Of a stretch of DNA of 64,000 nt, positions 36,659 through 45,173 are shown piece after piece. Below the pieces are notes generated by a model. The model was given only the letters and a program-made list of their open reading frames with translations. It searched no databases and was not told where the DNA came from. The DNA lies in NCBI RefSeq assembly GCF_016082275.1, contig NZ_MOWM01000004.1:1-64000 (forward strand), written 5' to 3'. Source of the stretch: Variovorax sp. E3 (GTDB lineage: Bacteria; Pseudomonadota; Gammaproteobacteria; Burkholderiales; Burkholderiaceae_C). The translations under genes were made by a program, and so were the position numbers. Numbering within the stretch: the stretch's first letter is position 1; each line of letters starts with the position of its first letter.

Positions 36659-37522
36659 TCAGGCGTTGAGCCAGAAGGCGATGTTGCTGACGTACTGCCT
36701 GGTCGACCGGAGCGCCTCGGGAAAACCGGCGATGCCCTCGCCGGGCGACTCGCTGACGAACGAGGGGCAGCCGCAGGCCGGGTCCCAGTTGTAGTCGGCG
36801 AAATGGTGGAAGGTGGACTGCGCGATGGCGCGCCCGCCGTGCTCGGAACGCTCGAAGGCCACGGCGATGTTGAAGCGCCGCCCGGAGACCGCGCTTTGTC
36901 CTTCGGCGATCACGCGGCCGCTCGAGTCGTTGGGCGGTGCGCTGACCACACCCTCGTGCGGATGCGACGGCAGGTACTGCACCACGCCGGTCGCCGACTG
37001 CCGGTCGCGCATCACTGGATGAATACTTCCCACCGAGCGCACGCGCTGGAAGTCGCCGTTGGCGCCCGAGTGGTAGTTGGGCCACGAGATGTGCGCTGCG
37101 AAGGTGTCGTCGATGCAGTGACGGCCTTCGTCGGGCTCACGATTGCGACTGTGAAAGTGGTGCGCGAGCCCGATGCCCCCGAGGGTGCAGATCGAGCTGC
37201 CCACGTCCATGTGGTCGCGGGTGACCATCAGGGCGCCGCCGGCACGACGGAACTGGCTGATGCCCATGCAATCCTCGTCGGTCAAGCCGTCGCCACCGTC
37301 GACTGCGAAGAGCCAAAGCTGGTCGAATTCCGAATCGTGCAGCGTCGACAGCACGGGGTCAGGCTTGCCGCGCTGTGCGCGGTCGCGGGCTGTCACCTTG
37401 AACGCAAGGCCGCCGTCCTTGTCACGCAGCCCCGACAGGAACGAGGCCAGGCGGCTGAACCGCGAGATGTTCCAGTCGTCGGGATCGCCCTCTATCGTGG
37501 TCTGCAGCAAAAGGTTCAGCAT
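36659..37522 (-). CDS. Conserved hypothetical protein with a GATase1/ThuA-like fold
   Basis: A 287-residue soluble protein. I do not recognise a named family. The segment FDQLWLFAVDGGDGLTDEDCMGISQFRRAGGALMV resembles the strand-turn-helix core of class I glutamine amidotransferase/ThuA-like folds, but the nucleophile elbow Cys is not convincing. It lies between the alpha/beta hydrolase (37 bases) and the dienelactone hydrolase (7 bases), so the three are probably one operon under the class A promoter at 38619. Confidence 0.7.
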   Translation of the reverse strand: MLNLLLQTTIEGDPDDWNISRFSRLASFLSGLRDKDGGLAFKVTARDRAQRGKPDPVLSTLHDSEFDQLWLFAVDGGDGLTDEDCMGISQFRRAGGALMVTRDHMDVGSSICTLGGIGLAHHFHSRNREPDEGRHCIDDTFAAHISWPNYHSGANGDFQRVRSVGSIHPVMRDRQSATGVVQYLPSHPHEGVVSAPPNDSSGRVIAEGQSAVSGRRFNIAVAFERSEHGGRAIAQSTFHHFADYNWDPACGCPSFVSESPGEGIAGFPEALRSTRQYVSNIAFWLNA

Positions 37523-37559
37523 GACGCACCCATGGGGTTGGAGCCGTAGTACACGGCGT

Positions 37560-38387
37560 TCAGCTGCGCAGGAAGGCCAGCAGATCCGCGTTGACCTTGT
37601 CCTGCATCGTGGCGGTGAGACCGTGCGGCGCGCCGGGGTAGTAGATCTCCTTGGCGCCCTTCACCAGCCTGGCTGCCTTCTTCGCCGCGTCGTGCACGGG
37701 CACGATCTGGTCGTCTTCGCCGTGCATGAACAACGTCGGCACGTCGAACTTTTTCAGATCCTCGGTGAAATCGGTTTCGGAGAACGCCTTGATGCATTCA
37801 TAAGCGTTCTTTTGGCCACTTTGCATGCTCCAGAGCCAGAACTGGTCCAGGATGCCCTGCGAGACCTTCGCGCCGGGACGGTTGGCCCCGTAGAAGGGTA
37901 GCGCCAGGTCCTTGTAGTACTGCGAACGGTCGGCGGCCACGCCTGCACGGATGCCGTCGAACACCGTCAGCGGCAGGCCCTCGGGGTTCGACGCCGACTT
38001 GACCATCACCGGCGGGACGGCACCGATGAGCACGGTTTTGGCGACGCGCTTCGTGCCGTGGCGGCCGATGTAGCGCGCCACTTCGCCGCCGCCGGTCGAA
38101 TGACCGACCATCGACACGCCTTTGAGGTCGAGCGCCTCGAACAGTGAGGCCAAGTCGTCGGCATACCCGTTCATATCGTTGTTCGACGACGACTGGGTCG
38201 AACGGCCGTGGCCGCGACGGTCATGTGCGATCGCGCGGAAGCCGTTCTGCGCGAGAAAGTGCATCTGGTCATCCCAGGCGTCGGCGTTGAGCGGCCAGCC
38301 GTGCGAAAAGGTGACGACCGGGCCGCTGCCCCAGTCTTTGTAGTAAATGCGAGTGCCGTCTTTGGTGGTGATGGTGTCGCTGGTCAT
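37560..38387 (-). CDS. Alpha/beta hydrolase (chloroperoxidase-like)
   Basis: Cofactor-free haloperoxidase/esterase-type alpha/beta hydrolase, 275 residues. Features: oxyanion-hole [10 protein letters not shown], nucleophile Ser in VGHSTGGG, acid in HGEDDQIVP and His in [10 protein letters not shown], so the triad is complete. GGAG precedes the ATG at 38387, which supports this cytosolic start. Upstream, 38388-38533 encodes what looks like a broken twin-arginine leader in other frames. It is the first gene of a three-gene unit under promoter A1. Confidence 0.88.
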   Translation of the reverse strand: MTSDTITTKDGTRIYYKDWGSGPVVTFSHGWPLNADAWDDQMHFLAQNGFRAIAHDRRGHGRSTQSSSNNDMNGYADDLASLFEALDLKGVSMVGHSTGGGEVARYIGRHGTKRVAKTVLIGAVPPVMVKSASNPEGLPLTVFDGIRAGVAADRSQYYKDLALPFYGANRPGAKVSQGILDQFWLWSMQSGQKNAYECIKAFSETDFTEDLKKFDVPTLFMHGEDDQIVPVHDAAKKAARLVKGAKEIYYPGAPHGLTATMQDKVNADLLAFLRS

Positions 38388-38533
38388 ACGGGGGGCTCCG
38401 GCTTTGTGGGTTGGATGGGTTGGGGGTGGCTGCATTGGCGCTGTCGTGCAGGCCGAGCGCGAGCGTGCTGGTGGCAACGACAGCGCTCGTCGCGAGCAGG
38501 TCGCGGCGCGAGGGGGGTCTGGGTGAGCTTCAT
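38388..38533 (-). other. Remnant of a twin-arginine signal leader, out of frame
   Basis: An ATG at 38533 with AGAGGA before it starts MKLTQTP; after removing one C from the run of six, the frame reads [20 protein letters not shown], a clear Tat signal followed by HDSANA. A further frame change would be needed to join it to the hydrolase. Either the hydrolase was once exported, or these C runs contain sequencing errors. Confidence 0.55.
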
Positions 38534-38618
38534 GGGGTTCCTCTCGAATGAAGTTGAACAAGCGGGTTGTGTCTGATGAACGGCTGCTCTCGACGGGCGA
38601 GTGCCATAGGGTGAAATG

Positions 38619-38690
38619 GATCGTAGGTTTGGCTCGCGCGCGGCGGTAGGTCCGCAACGGGACTCACGCTGTTGTTGAGAGCGCACCAAT
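38619..38690 (-). promoter_or_regulatory. Class A promoter A1 (alpha/beta hydrolase operon)
   Basis: Plus-strand order: GATCGTAGG (38619-38627; TACGAT -10 on the minus strand), 17 bases, GGTAGG (38645-38650), 20 bases, GTTG-N9-CACCAAT (38671-38690). The operator lies inside the 3' end of the lysR gene at 38664. Spacing is identical to seven other sites in the island. Confidence 0.8.
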
Positions 38691-39701
38691 GGCCGATGCG
38701 TGCGTCGAATCGAAGTCCGTCAGGCATTGAAGGTCGGCCGCCCGAATGCGGGCTGTCATGAAGTCGATGAACACGCGCATGCGAGTGGGCAAGTGCTGCC
38801 GGCTCAGATAACAGATGTAGTGGCCGTGGTCGTCGGGCGCGTGCTGCGCAAGGCAGGGCACCAGCGCGCCGCTGCGCAGCGAATCGCACACCAGGTAGCC
38901 CGCCATTTGTGCGATGCCGTGCCCGTCGAGTACGGCTTGCAGTACCAGGTCGGCGTCGTTGTAGGTGAGCTGCGAGGGCGGTACGAACTTGGTCGTCTGG
39001 CCCGCGACCTTGAACTCCCATTCAAAGACGCGGCCTGACGCGAAGCGAAAATTGATGCACCGATGGTTGCGCAAATCTTCAATCGACATGGGAAGACCGT
39101 GCGCCGCTTTGTAGGCGGGCGAGGCGCACAGCAGCATCTGCATCGGAATGATTTGCTTGGCGATGATCTGGGCGTCTTCCATGCGGCCGTTGCGGAACGC
39201 GACGTCCACCCGGTCTGTGGTGAAGTCGGTCGGCTTGTCGCTCAGCAGCAGGTCGATCGACACGTCGGGATAGGCGAGGCGGAACTCGCCGAGCAGTGGC
39301 GCCACCACGCGGCGGCCGAAGCCAACCGCCGAGCTGATGCGCAGATGCCCGCGCGGCGGCCCCTGGCGCAGATCTCGCATCTCCTCGACGGCCTGCACGA
39401 TCCGGTCGACACCGGTGTGGCAGTTGGCATAGAAGAGGTCGCCCTCGCGCGTCAGTGTGGTGCTGCGGGTAGTCCGGGTGAAGAGTCGTACGTTGAGTTG
39501 GTCTTCCAGCTTCTGCACGCTGCGGCTCACGGCCGAGCGACCGATGCCCAGGCGGTCGGCGGCTCGCGCGAAGCTGCCTTCGGCCACGACAGCGATGAAG
39601 GCGACCACGCCCGCGTAGCTTGCGGCGAAGCTCGATGCGAGCGGGTCCGCACGTGACGTGAGGGAGGAAGGCGTGGCAAAGGGTGGGGCGGGAAGGGTCA
39701 T
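38664..39701 (-). CDS. LysR-family transcriptional regulator
   Basis: A LysR regulator of 345 residues from the ATG at 39701: winged helix with GSFARAADRLGIGRSAVSRSVQKLEDQLNVRLFTRTTR, preceded by a 35-residue tail, then the effector domain (GHLRISSAVGFGRRVVAPLLGEF). The reading frame is open to 39797, overlapping the sigma gene, but that part does not look conserved. It is the only LysR gene inside the 38-60 kb island and has a class A operator in its own 3' end, so it is the best candidate for the class A activator. A conserved 32-bp element lies 77 bases upstream of its start. Confidence 0.88.
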   Translation of the reverse strand: MTLPAPPFATPSSLTSRADPLASSFAASYAGVVAFIAVVAEGSFARAADRLGIGRSAVSRSVQKLEDQLNVRLFTRTTRSTTLTREGDLFYANCHTGVDRIVQAVEEMRDLRQGPPRGHLRISSAVGFGRRVVAPLLGEFRLAYPDVSIDLLLSDKPTDFTTDRVDVAFRNGRMEDAQIIAKQIIPMQMLLCASPAYKAAHGLPMSIEDLRNHRCINFRFASGRVFEWEFKVAGQTTKFVPPSQLTYNDADLVLQAVLDGHGIAQMAGYLVCDSLRSGALVPCLAQHAPDDHGHYICYLSRQHLPTRMRVFIDFMTARIRAADLQCLTDFDSTHASAIGALSTTA

Positions 39702-39777
39702 GGCAGCGTCTCGGTTCCAGGGGACCGCGGTGGCGGTCGCCTCATGAAATGGGACTCTGCCCGCGTGGCCGGGCGAG

Positions 39778-39809
39778 GGCCAGTTAATGCCTGTCAAGGT
39801 TTGTTATGG
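39778..39809 (-). repeat. 32-bp element copy 1, upstream of lysR
   Basis: On the minus strand: CCATAACAA-N3-TTGACAGGC-W-TTAACTGGCC. It matches the copy at 45142-45173 in 28 of 32 positions. It overlaps the last codons of the sigma factor gene and precedes the lysR gene. TTGACA could be a -35 box, but no good -10 follows at 17 bases, so it may be a binding site. Confidence 0.6.
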
Positions 39810-40746
39810 GCTCCGTTCCTGCTCCCGTTCGCGCTCCCACTGCGCCGCCGCGCTTGAGGATGGCGGCCAGCGCCGCCAGCTTCTCTGGATTGCGCTGCGC
39901 CTGGATGCGCAGGATCTTTGCGTCGTCGGTCTCGAACGACTGGACCGACTCCAGTTCGCCGTCGATGAAGCGCAGCAGGCCCCATTCGCCGTTGACCGGA
40001 GCGATCCGCATGTGCACGCGCGCGCCGTAGCGCCGGCCGGTGGCGTAGTAGAGCCGCGCGATGCGATCCGAGCCGCGCAGCGGCACCCCGAAGCTCTGTA
40101 CCTTTCCGCCGCCGTCGCCGACGAACTCCGCGTCGTCGGCCAGCAGCGTGCGCAACGCCGAAATGTCGCCGCGCCGCGCGGCCTCGGCGAATTCCTTGAG
40201 CAAACGGATGTGGTCCTCGGGCTTGACCCGAAAGCGCTTGCGCTTTTCGAGCAGTTGCATCTTCGCGCGGTGCACCAACTGGCGGCAAGCAGCTTCGCTC
40301 TTGCGCAGTGTGAGCGAAATCTCGCTGTAGCTTGCACCGAAGACCTCGCGCATCAAAAAGGCGGCTCGGCTCTCCGGCGACAGACGCTCGAGCATGGTGA
40401 GGAAGGCGATGGAGATGTTTTCGGCCTGCTCCAACATTTTTTCAGGCGAGGGAGAAACATCGGGCATGACGGGCTCCGGCAGCCACATGCCGATGTAGTG
40501 CTCGCGCTCCACCTTGGCGGCGCGCAGCCTGTCAATTGCCAGGTGCGTGACGACCGACACCAGCCAGGCCTGCGGGTTGTCTACCGCCTGATCGGCCGCG
40601 CCGTTGGCCGACTGGCGCCAGCGCACCCAGGCATCCTGGACCAGGTCCTCGGCTTCCTCCTTCGATCCGAGCATCCGGTATGCAATGCCGTGTAGGCGAG
40701 GCCGCAGTTCGTTGAAGATCTCGTTGATGTCGTTTGTGTCGTTCAT
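39784..40746 (-). CDS. sigJ: RNA polymerase sigma factor, ECF41 group (SigJ-like)
   Basis: Extracytoplasmic-function sigma factor of 320 residues with a C-terminal SnoaL-like domain. The sigma2 region is RLHGIAYRMLGSKEEAEDLVQDAWVRW and sigma4 holds SYSEISLTLRKSEAACRQLVHRAK. The ECF41 hallmarks are present: WLPEP in the linker, DGGGKV in the C-terminal domain and NPEKL near the end. In this group the fused domain replaces an anti-sigma factor. ECF41 genes usually sit beside carboxymuconolactone decarboxylase, oxidoreductase or epimerase genes; such genes lie at 46852 and 47635, and a broken SDR at 59843. Its own promoter at 40811 has the ECF41 consensus. Confidence 0.93.
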   Translation of the reverse strand: MNDTNDINEIFNELRPRLHGIAYRMLGSKEEAEDLVQDAWVRWRQSANGAADQAVDNPQAWLVSVVTHLAIDRLRAAKVEREHYIGMWLPEPVMPDVSPSPEKMLEQAENISIAFLTMLERLSPESRAAFLMREVFGASYSEISLTLRKSEAACRQLVHRAKMQLLEKRKRFRVKPEDHIRLLKEFAEAARRGDISALRTLLADDAEFVGDGGGKVQSFGVPLRGSDRIARLYYATGRRYGARVHMRIAPVNGEWGLLRFIDGELESVQSFETDDAKILRIQAQRNPEKLAALAAILKRGGAVGARTGAGTEPITNLDRH

Positions 40747-40810
40747 GGTGTCCGGCTAGGTTGGAGCAAGCCAGGCGCGGGCTGGGCCTTGCGTCTGTCT
40801 TGTCCATGAA

Positions 40811-40837
40811 GACGTGCGGGCACCGGCGTTTGTGACA
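40811..40837 (-). promoter_or_regulatory. ECF41-type promoter upstream of the sigma gene
   Basis: On the minus strand: TGTCACA (40831-40837), 16 bases, CGTC (40811-40814). This is the known ECF41 -35/-10 pair and spacing, about 65 bases before the sigma start codon, so the sigma factor should activate itself. The rest of the 40747-41037 gap shows nothing else. Confidence 0.8.
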
Positions 40838-41037
40838 CCGCAAGCGCCCTGCGGATGCTTCCAAGGTTAGGAGCGAAACCGTGGCGGGGCAGCCGGCATT
40901 GAGAAGAGGCGCGCCTCTCCCTTTCGCAGGGGGCGCTGCCGGGGCAACCTGAGGAGATCGGCCGGCTTGCGCCGCTCGTGCGCGCTCATCGCCGGGAGCC
41001 GGGCGCGGCTCGCTGGGTCAGGAAGGTGCGCGCCCGA

Positions 41038-43794
41038 TCAACAAGACTTGTCACCCCCACTCGCGTGCCGGGGCATGCCCCCGATGTCCTTGTCCCGCAG
41101 CGCCGCGAGCGCCGCCACCGCGCGCTGCTCCCAGGCAACCGCGCCTTGTGCGCGCGCGACCTCCAGGGCTTGCAGGTACAGCGCCTCGGCTTCGGCGTCG
41201 TTGCCTTGCCGCTCATGGCGCAGGCCCGCGGCGCGGTAGACCTCGGCGGCGCTCCACGGTCCGCCGCCGCGCATGACGCGCGCAACGAGCCGGCCGTCCA
41301 CCCAATCGTCGCAGAATGTGACGAGCATTTCGCTCAGCGGATCGTCCATCTTCGCCATCCGAAACGTGACCTCCCGGATGTGCGCGGCCCGGTTGCTCAC
41401 TTCGTCCAGCTTCAGCGCGTCGTCGTAGCACAGCGCCCATTCGTGCCAGTAGTCGAAGCCCTTGGCGCGCGTCTCGCGCAGCAGGGTGTCTACCCACTCG
41501 CGCGCAGTCGCGCGTTCGCCGGCCCAGATGGCCATCGGGCAGATCCAGAACAACGCGACGCAAAGCGACATCGCATGGCCCAGCGCCTCGGCTTCTTCCA
41601 CACAGCGCACGGCGGTGGCCATAGCAAGTGGCGCGTCACCTTCGATCCACAGGGTGCGCGCCAGGATGGCCATGGCCGTGGTCCGCGCGTCGGGCTGGAA
41701 AGTATTGCCCTGGCCGCGCCGCGTTGCGCCGTCGACATCCATCGCGGCCTGTGCGTTGGTTCTTGCGTCGGCGAAGGCGCCGCAGAAAAAGCTGGCGAGC
41801 GCCAGCATGCGATGCGACAGATTGCGCGTCACGTCGCTTTCCGACTCGCTGGCATAGGCGCCCAGCCGCTGCGCATGCCGAAGCGCGGACGGGTAGTCGC
41901 CGCGCGTCACGTTCAGCGCGCACAACCCCCACCGGGCCTGGAACTCGAGCGTGCCGACCTTGAATTCCAGCGCGCTCGCCAGCGCCCGCTCGCACGCCTC
42001 GGTCATGTCGGCGACGGAGCCGCCCGTGTGCCACAGCGCGTTGTATAGCGCAAGTTCCAGCCAGCCGGCGGCCAACCGGTCGGGTTGCGGCTGTGCGCGC
42101 AGATAGTCCAGTGCAGCTTGTACGCGATCTCGGTACTCGCCGACCTCCGACAGGCGGAACCACAGCGGCGCCGAGGCGACCGTCAGCGCGCCGGCGATGG
42201 CCGCGTCCTCTTGCTGCGTGAGGCAAGCGTCCAGCGCCGCGCGAACGTCGTCGAGCAGCGCCCCGTAGCGCTGCAGCCATTCGTGCGCATCCAGCGTGGC
42301 CTGGTCGGCGCCCGCGCTGCCCAGGAGCTCCAGCATGAGCCGCGCGTGGCGTCGCGCCACCAGCTCCTGCTCGCCCGCTCGCACCAGCAGCGCCTGTGCG
42401 TAGCTGCGCGTGGTGTCGAGCAGCCGGTACGGGGCGCGCGCTTCGCGCTCGGTGTCGTAGACGACCAGCGACTTGCTGGCCAGCGAGATCAGCGCGTCAG
42501 CGGCCATGTCGGGGTCCAGCTCGTTGGCCACAACGCTGAGGGCGGCCTCGACGTCGAAATGCGCGCGGAACACCGACAGCCTGCGAAACAGCAGCAGTTC
42601 CGATTCACCCAACAGGCCGATGCTCCAGTCCAGCGTTGCCGCAAGCGTGCGCTGTCGAGGCAGCGCGGCCCTTGCGAGCGTCGAATGCAGCCGCATGTGG
42701 TCGTCGAGCCTGAAGGCCAGGTCGGTCGCGGACTGCGTTCCCAGCCGCGCCGCCACTAGCTCGATCGCCAGCGGAATGCCGTCGACCCGGCGGCAGATGC
42801 GCGCAAGCGCACCGCCGCTGGCGTCGTCGAATACGCCGGCACCCGCCGCGCGCGCGCGCTCGACCAGCAGCTCGACCGCGGGCGACTGCAGCGCACGGGC
42901 CAGCGAGGCAAAGGCATCCTTGTGGATCGCCAGTGGAAGCAGCCGCAGCACATGCTCGCCCTCGACGCGCAGCACTTCGCGGCTGGTGGTGAAGATGCGC
43001 AGGTTCGGTAAAGCCACCAGCAACCGGTGCAGCAGCGGCGCGAGTGTCTCGATCATGTGCTCGCAGTTGTCCACCAGCAGCAGGGCCGCCTCGCCTTCCA
43101 GGCGTTGGATGACGGCCTGCTCGACATCGGGCACGCCGCCGCGCACACCAATTGCCCGCGCCACGGTGGTCAGCACATGGTCGCGCGAGGTCAGTGGCGC
43201 GAGGTCGATGAAGCGCACCGCGCAGCCGTGGCGCTCCCGGTAGCGCTCAGCCACGCGCACGGCGACGCTTGTCTTGCCCACGCCGCCGGCGCCCACCAGT
43301 GTCACCAGCCGGTTGTCGCACAGCATCGCGAGCAGTTGCGTCATTTCTTCGTCGCGGCCGATCAGCGCCGAGAACCGAACGGGCAGTTCGGCGGGCGCGA
43401 CCTCGACGGAGGCCGCCGCCTCTGCCGCATCGGCAGTCTGCGCGAACTCGCGGCGTACCCGGCCGAGAAAACAGTAGCCGCGCAGTGGGACGTTCGCAAT
43501 CCATTCGACGCAGCCGTTGTCGTCGTCGGGCTCGCCGAGCGCCTTGCGCAGCATCGACATCTGAACGCGGACGCTGGCTTCCTCCACCACAACGTCCGGC
43601 CAGACTGCTGCCAGCAACTGGTTCTTGTCGACGACTTCGCCCGCGCGCTTCAGCAGCTCGAGCAGGAGGCCGATCGCCCGCGAGCCCAGCCGTACCGGCT
43701 GGCCATGGCGTTCGAGCCTGCGCTGCTCTTCATGTAGCACGAAGGAGCCGAAGCGCCACAAGCTGGCGCCGCTCTCCCGTGCGACCTCAGGCAC
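41038..43794 (-). CDS. Winged-helix/ATPase/TPR transcriptional regulator (intact paralogue)
   Basis: Giant regulator, 918 residues from the GTG at 43794. An OmpR-type winged helix (VRLGSRAIGLLLELLKRAGEV, VRVQMSMLRKALG) is followed by an NB-ARC/AAA-like ATPase (Walker A LVGAGGVGKTS, Walker B LLLVDNCEH, RVDGIPLAIELVAARLG) and a TPR-like half ending WEQRAVAALAALRD. It is a STAND-type architecture in which ligand or protein binding would drive an ATP-dependent switch. The open frame extends to 43875, but GTG 43794 gives a short start/stop overlap with the LuxR gene before it. It is the only intact copy of three in the window. Confidence 0.85.
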   Translation of the reverse strand: MPEVARESGASLWRFGSFVLHEEQRRLERHGQPVRLGSRAIGLLLELLKRAGEVVDKNQLLAAVWPDVVVEEASVRVQMSMLRKALGEPDDDNGCVEWIANVPLRGYCFLGRVRREFAQTADAAEAAASVEVAPAELPVRFSALIGRDEEMTQLLAMLCDNRLVTLVGAGGVGKTSVAVRVAERYRERHGCAVRFIDLAPLTSRDHVLTTVARAIGVRGGVPDVEQAVIQRLEGEAALLLVDNCEHMIETLAPLLHRLLVALPNLRIFTTSREVLRVEGEHVLRLLPLAIHKDAFASLARALQSPAVELLVERARAAGAGVFDDASGGALARICRRVDGIPLAIELVAARLGTQSATDLAFRLDDHMRLHSTLARAALPRQRTLAATLDWSIGLLGESELLLFRRLSVFRAHFDVEAALSVVANELDPDMAADALISLASKSLVVYDTEREARAPYRLLDTTRSYAQALLVRAGEQELVARRHARLMLELLGSAGADQATLDAHEWLQRYGALLDDVRAALDACLTQQEDAAIAGALTVASAPLWFRLSEVGEYRDRVQAALDYLRAQPQPDRLAAGWLELALYNALWHTGGSVADMTEACERALASALEFKVGTLEFQARWGLCALNVTRGDYPSALRHAQRLGAYASESESDVTRNLSHRMLALASFFCGAFADARTNAQAAMDVDGATRRGQGNTFQPDARTTAMAILARTLWIEGDAPLAMATAVRCVEEAEALGHAMSLCVALFWICPMAIWAGERATAREWVDTLLRETRAKGFDYWHEWALCYDDALKLDEVSNRAAHIREVTFRMAKMDDPLSEMLVTFCDDWVDGRLVARVMRGGGPWSAAEVYRAAGLRHERQGNDAEAEALYLQALEVARAQGAVAWEQRAVAALAALRDKDIGGMPRHASGGDKSC

Positions 43795-44437
43795 GGACCA
43801 GCCCGCGCTGCGTCGCCTCGACCGCCACCTGCGCGCGCGAGCGCACATGCAGCTTTTCGCAAATCCGCGAGACATGCGCCTTCACAGTGTTCGCCGAGAT
43901 GTCCAGCTTTCGGGCGATGCCCTTGTTGCAGTCGCCCATCACGAGAAAGCGCAGCACGTCTTCCTCGCGGGCCGTGAGCCAGGTGTGCGGAGGGCTGCTT
44001 CCGAAGAGGATCGCCGAGCGCTTGCAGAGGTAGCGCGCACCGCCGCGCGCCACATGGCGGATCGCGTCCATCAGCTCGCAGGGATTCGCGTCCTGGAGCA
44101 CATAGCCGTGCACGCCACCGTGCACTGCCTGCATGACTTCGCCCTCTTTGTCGCGGCGTGTCATGACCACGATGCGGGGCGAGGGGCGGTCGTGCGCGCT
44201 GGCGTCCGCCGAGGCCAGCAGGCCGAGCGCACAGGCATAGTCCGCAACGACGACGTCGACAGCGTGCGCTGCTGTGTCGGTGCGCGGGCCAGCCTGCACG
44301 TTGAAGTCGGGCTCCTGACCAATGAGCGCGACGAGGCCGGCCATGACGAGCGGGTCTGCGTGGCAGATGCGAACGGTGAGATTGGAGGAGGAGATCATGG
44401 CAATGGCAAATGAATGGGTAAAGTGCTTGAGGGTCAA
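43787..44437 (-). CDS. LuxR-family response regulator
   Basis: A 216-residue NarL/FixJ-type protein: an N-terminal receiver-like domain and a C-terminal GerE helix-turn-helix (LTAREEDVLRFLVMGDCNKGIARKLDISANTVKAHVSRICEKL). The receiver retains VVVADY where the phospho-acceptor Asp is expected, and the acidic pocket is weak (ICHADPLV), so phosphorylation is possible but unproven. Its start overlaps the preceding luxR gene by 4 bases and its end overlaps the giant regulator by 8, so the three are translated together. No histidine kinase adjoins it; an orphan one is at 58695. Confidence 0.87.
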   Translation of the reverse strand: MTLKHFTHSFAIAMISSSNLTVRICHADPLVMAGLVALIGQEPDFNVQAGPRTDTAAHAVDVVVADYACALGLLASADASAHDRPSPRIVVMTRRDKEGEVMQAVHGGVHGYVLQDANPCELMDAIRHVARGGARYLCKRSAILFGSSPPHTWLTAREEDVLRFLVMGDCNKGIARKLDISANTVKAHVSRICEKLHVRSRAQVAVEATQRGLVRA

Positions 44438-45087
44438 GCCGCGAGCGAGTTGATGCCGTGCGCGCGCACTTCGTCCGCCAAAAGGCCGCGGCGCGTTGCC
44501 TCGGCGATCGCGCCGGTACGCGTGGGCTCGCCGAGCTTCGACAGGATCGCCTTCACGTGGGTTTTGACGGTGCCTTCGCCTATGCCAAGCAGGCGGCCGA
44601 TGTCCTTGTTGCCCAGGCCGCGCGCGATGAGCTGCAGAACCTCGAGCTCGCGCGCCGTGAGAATGGCTTGGACCAGCGTGTCCAGCAGTCGATCGGCGAC
44701 GGAGCGCGACAGATACCGTCGGCCCGCGGCCACGCTGCGGGCCGCATCCAACAGCTCGTCGGTCGAGCAGTCCTGCAGCAGGTAGCCGCGAACGCCTGCG
44801 TCGACCGCGCGGCGGATCTGCCAGCTGCGCTCCTGGTCGGTCACCACCAGGACGGCGGCGGGCGTCCTGCCACGGCGCGACGACGGTTGTGTCGCGCGCA
44901 GGATGCCGGTGGCGTAGTCAGTCACGAGCACGTCGGCGTCTTCCACGCTTGACGGCCGCACCGCGAAATCGGTGCTGCAGCGAAGCAGCGATGCGATGCC
45001 CGTAGCCACGTAGGGGTCGTGGTGCGCGATCGCCACTTGGATCGGCGGCGAGGATGGGGTGTAGAGGGTATGGGCCGGTGTTGCCAT
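44434..45087 (-). CDS. LuxR-family response regulator
   Basis: A 217-residue NarL/FixJ-type protein and a paralogue of the next gene. The receiver-like domain has IAHHDPYVATGIASLL and VLVTDYATG with an Asp in the acceptor position; the GerE domain is LTARELEVLQLIARGLGNKDIGRLLGIGEGTVKTHVKAILSKLGE. I chose the ATG at 45087 because AAGGA lies 9 bases upstream; 45111 is an alternative. It is the first of three overlapping regulator genes and is preceded by the second copy of the 32-bp element. Confidence 0.87.
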   Translation of the reverse strand: MATPAHTLYTPSSPPIQVAIAHHDPYVATGIASLLRCSTDFAVRPSSVEDADVLVTDYATGILRATQPSSRRGRTPAAVLVVTDQERSWQIRRAVDAGVRGYLLQDCSTDELLDAARSVAAGRRYLSRSVADRLLDTLVQAILTARELEVLQLIARGLGNKDIGRLLGIGEGTVKTHVKAILSKLGEPTRTGAIAEATRRGLLADEVRAHGINSLAA

Positions 45088-45141
45088 GAACTCGGGTCCT
45101 TCTGAAGTCATGGAGCGAGTTTGGGCAAACGGCGCCGTGAA

Positions 45142-45173
45142 GGCCAGTTAAAGCCTGTCAATCCTTGTTATGG
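45142..45173 (-). repeat. 32-bp element copy 2, upstream of the luxR-luxR-regulator operon
   Basis: Differs from copy 1 (39778-39809) at only four positions and has the same orientation, with TTGACAGGC and TTAACTGGCC preserved. It lies 55 bases upstream of the luxR start and overlaps the 3' end of the osmC gene. Confidence 0.6.
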
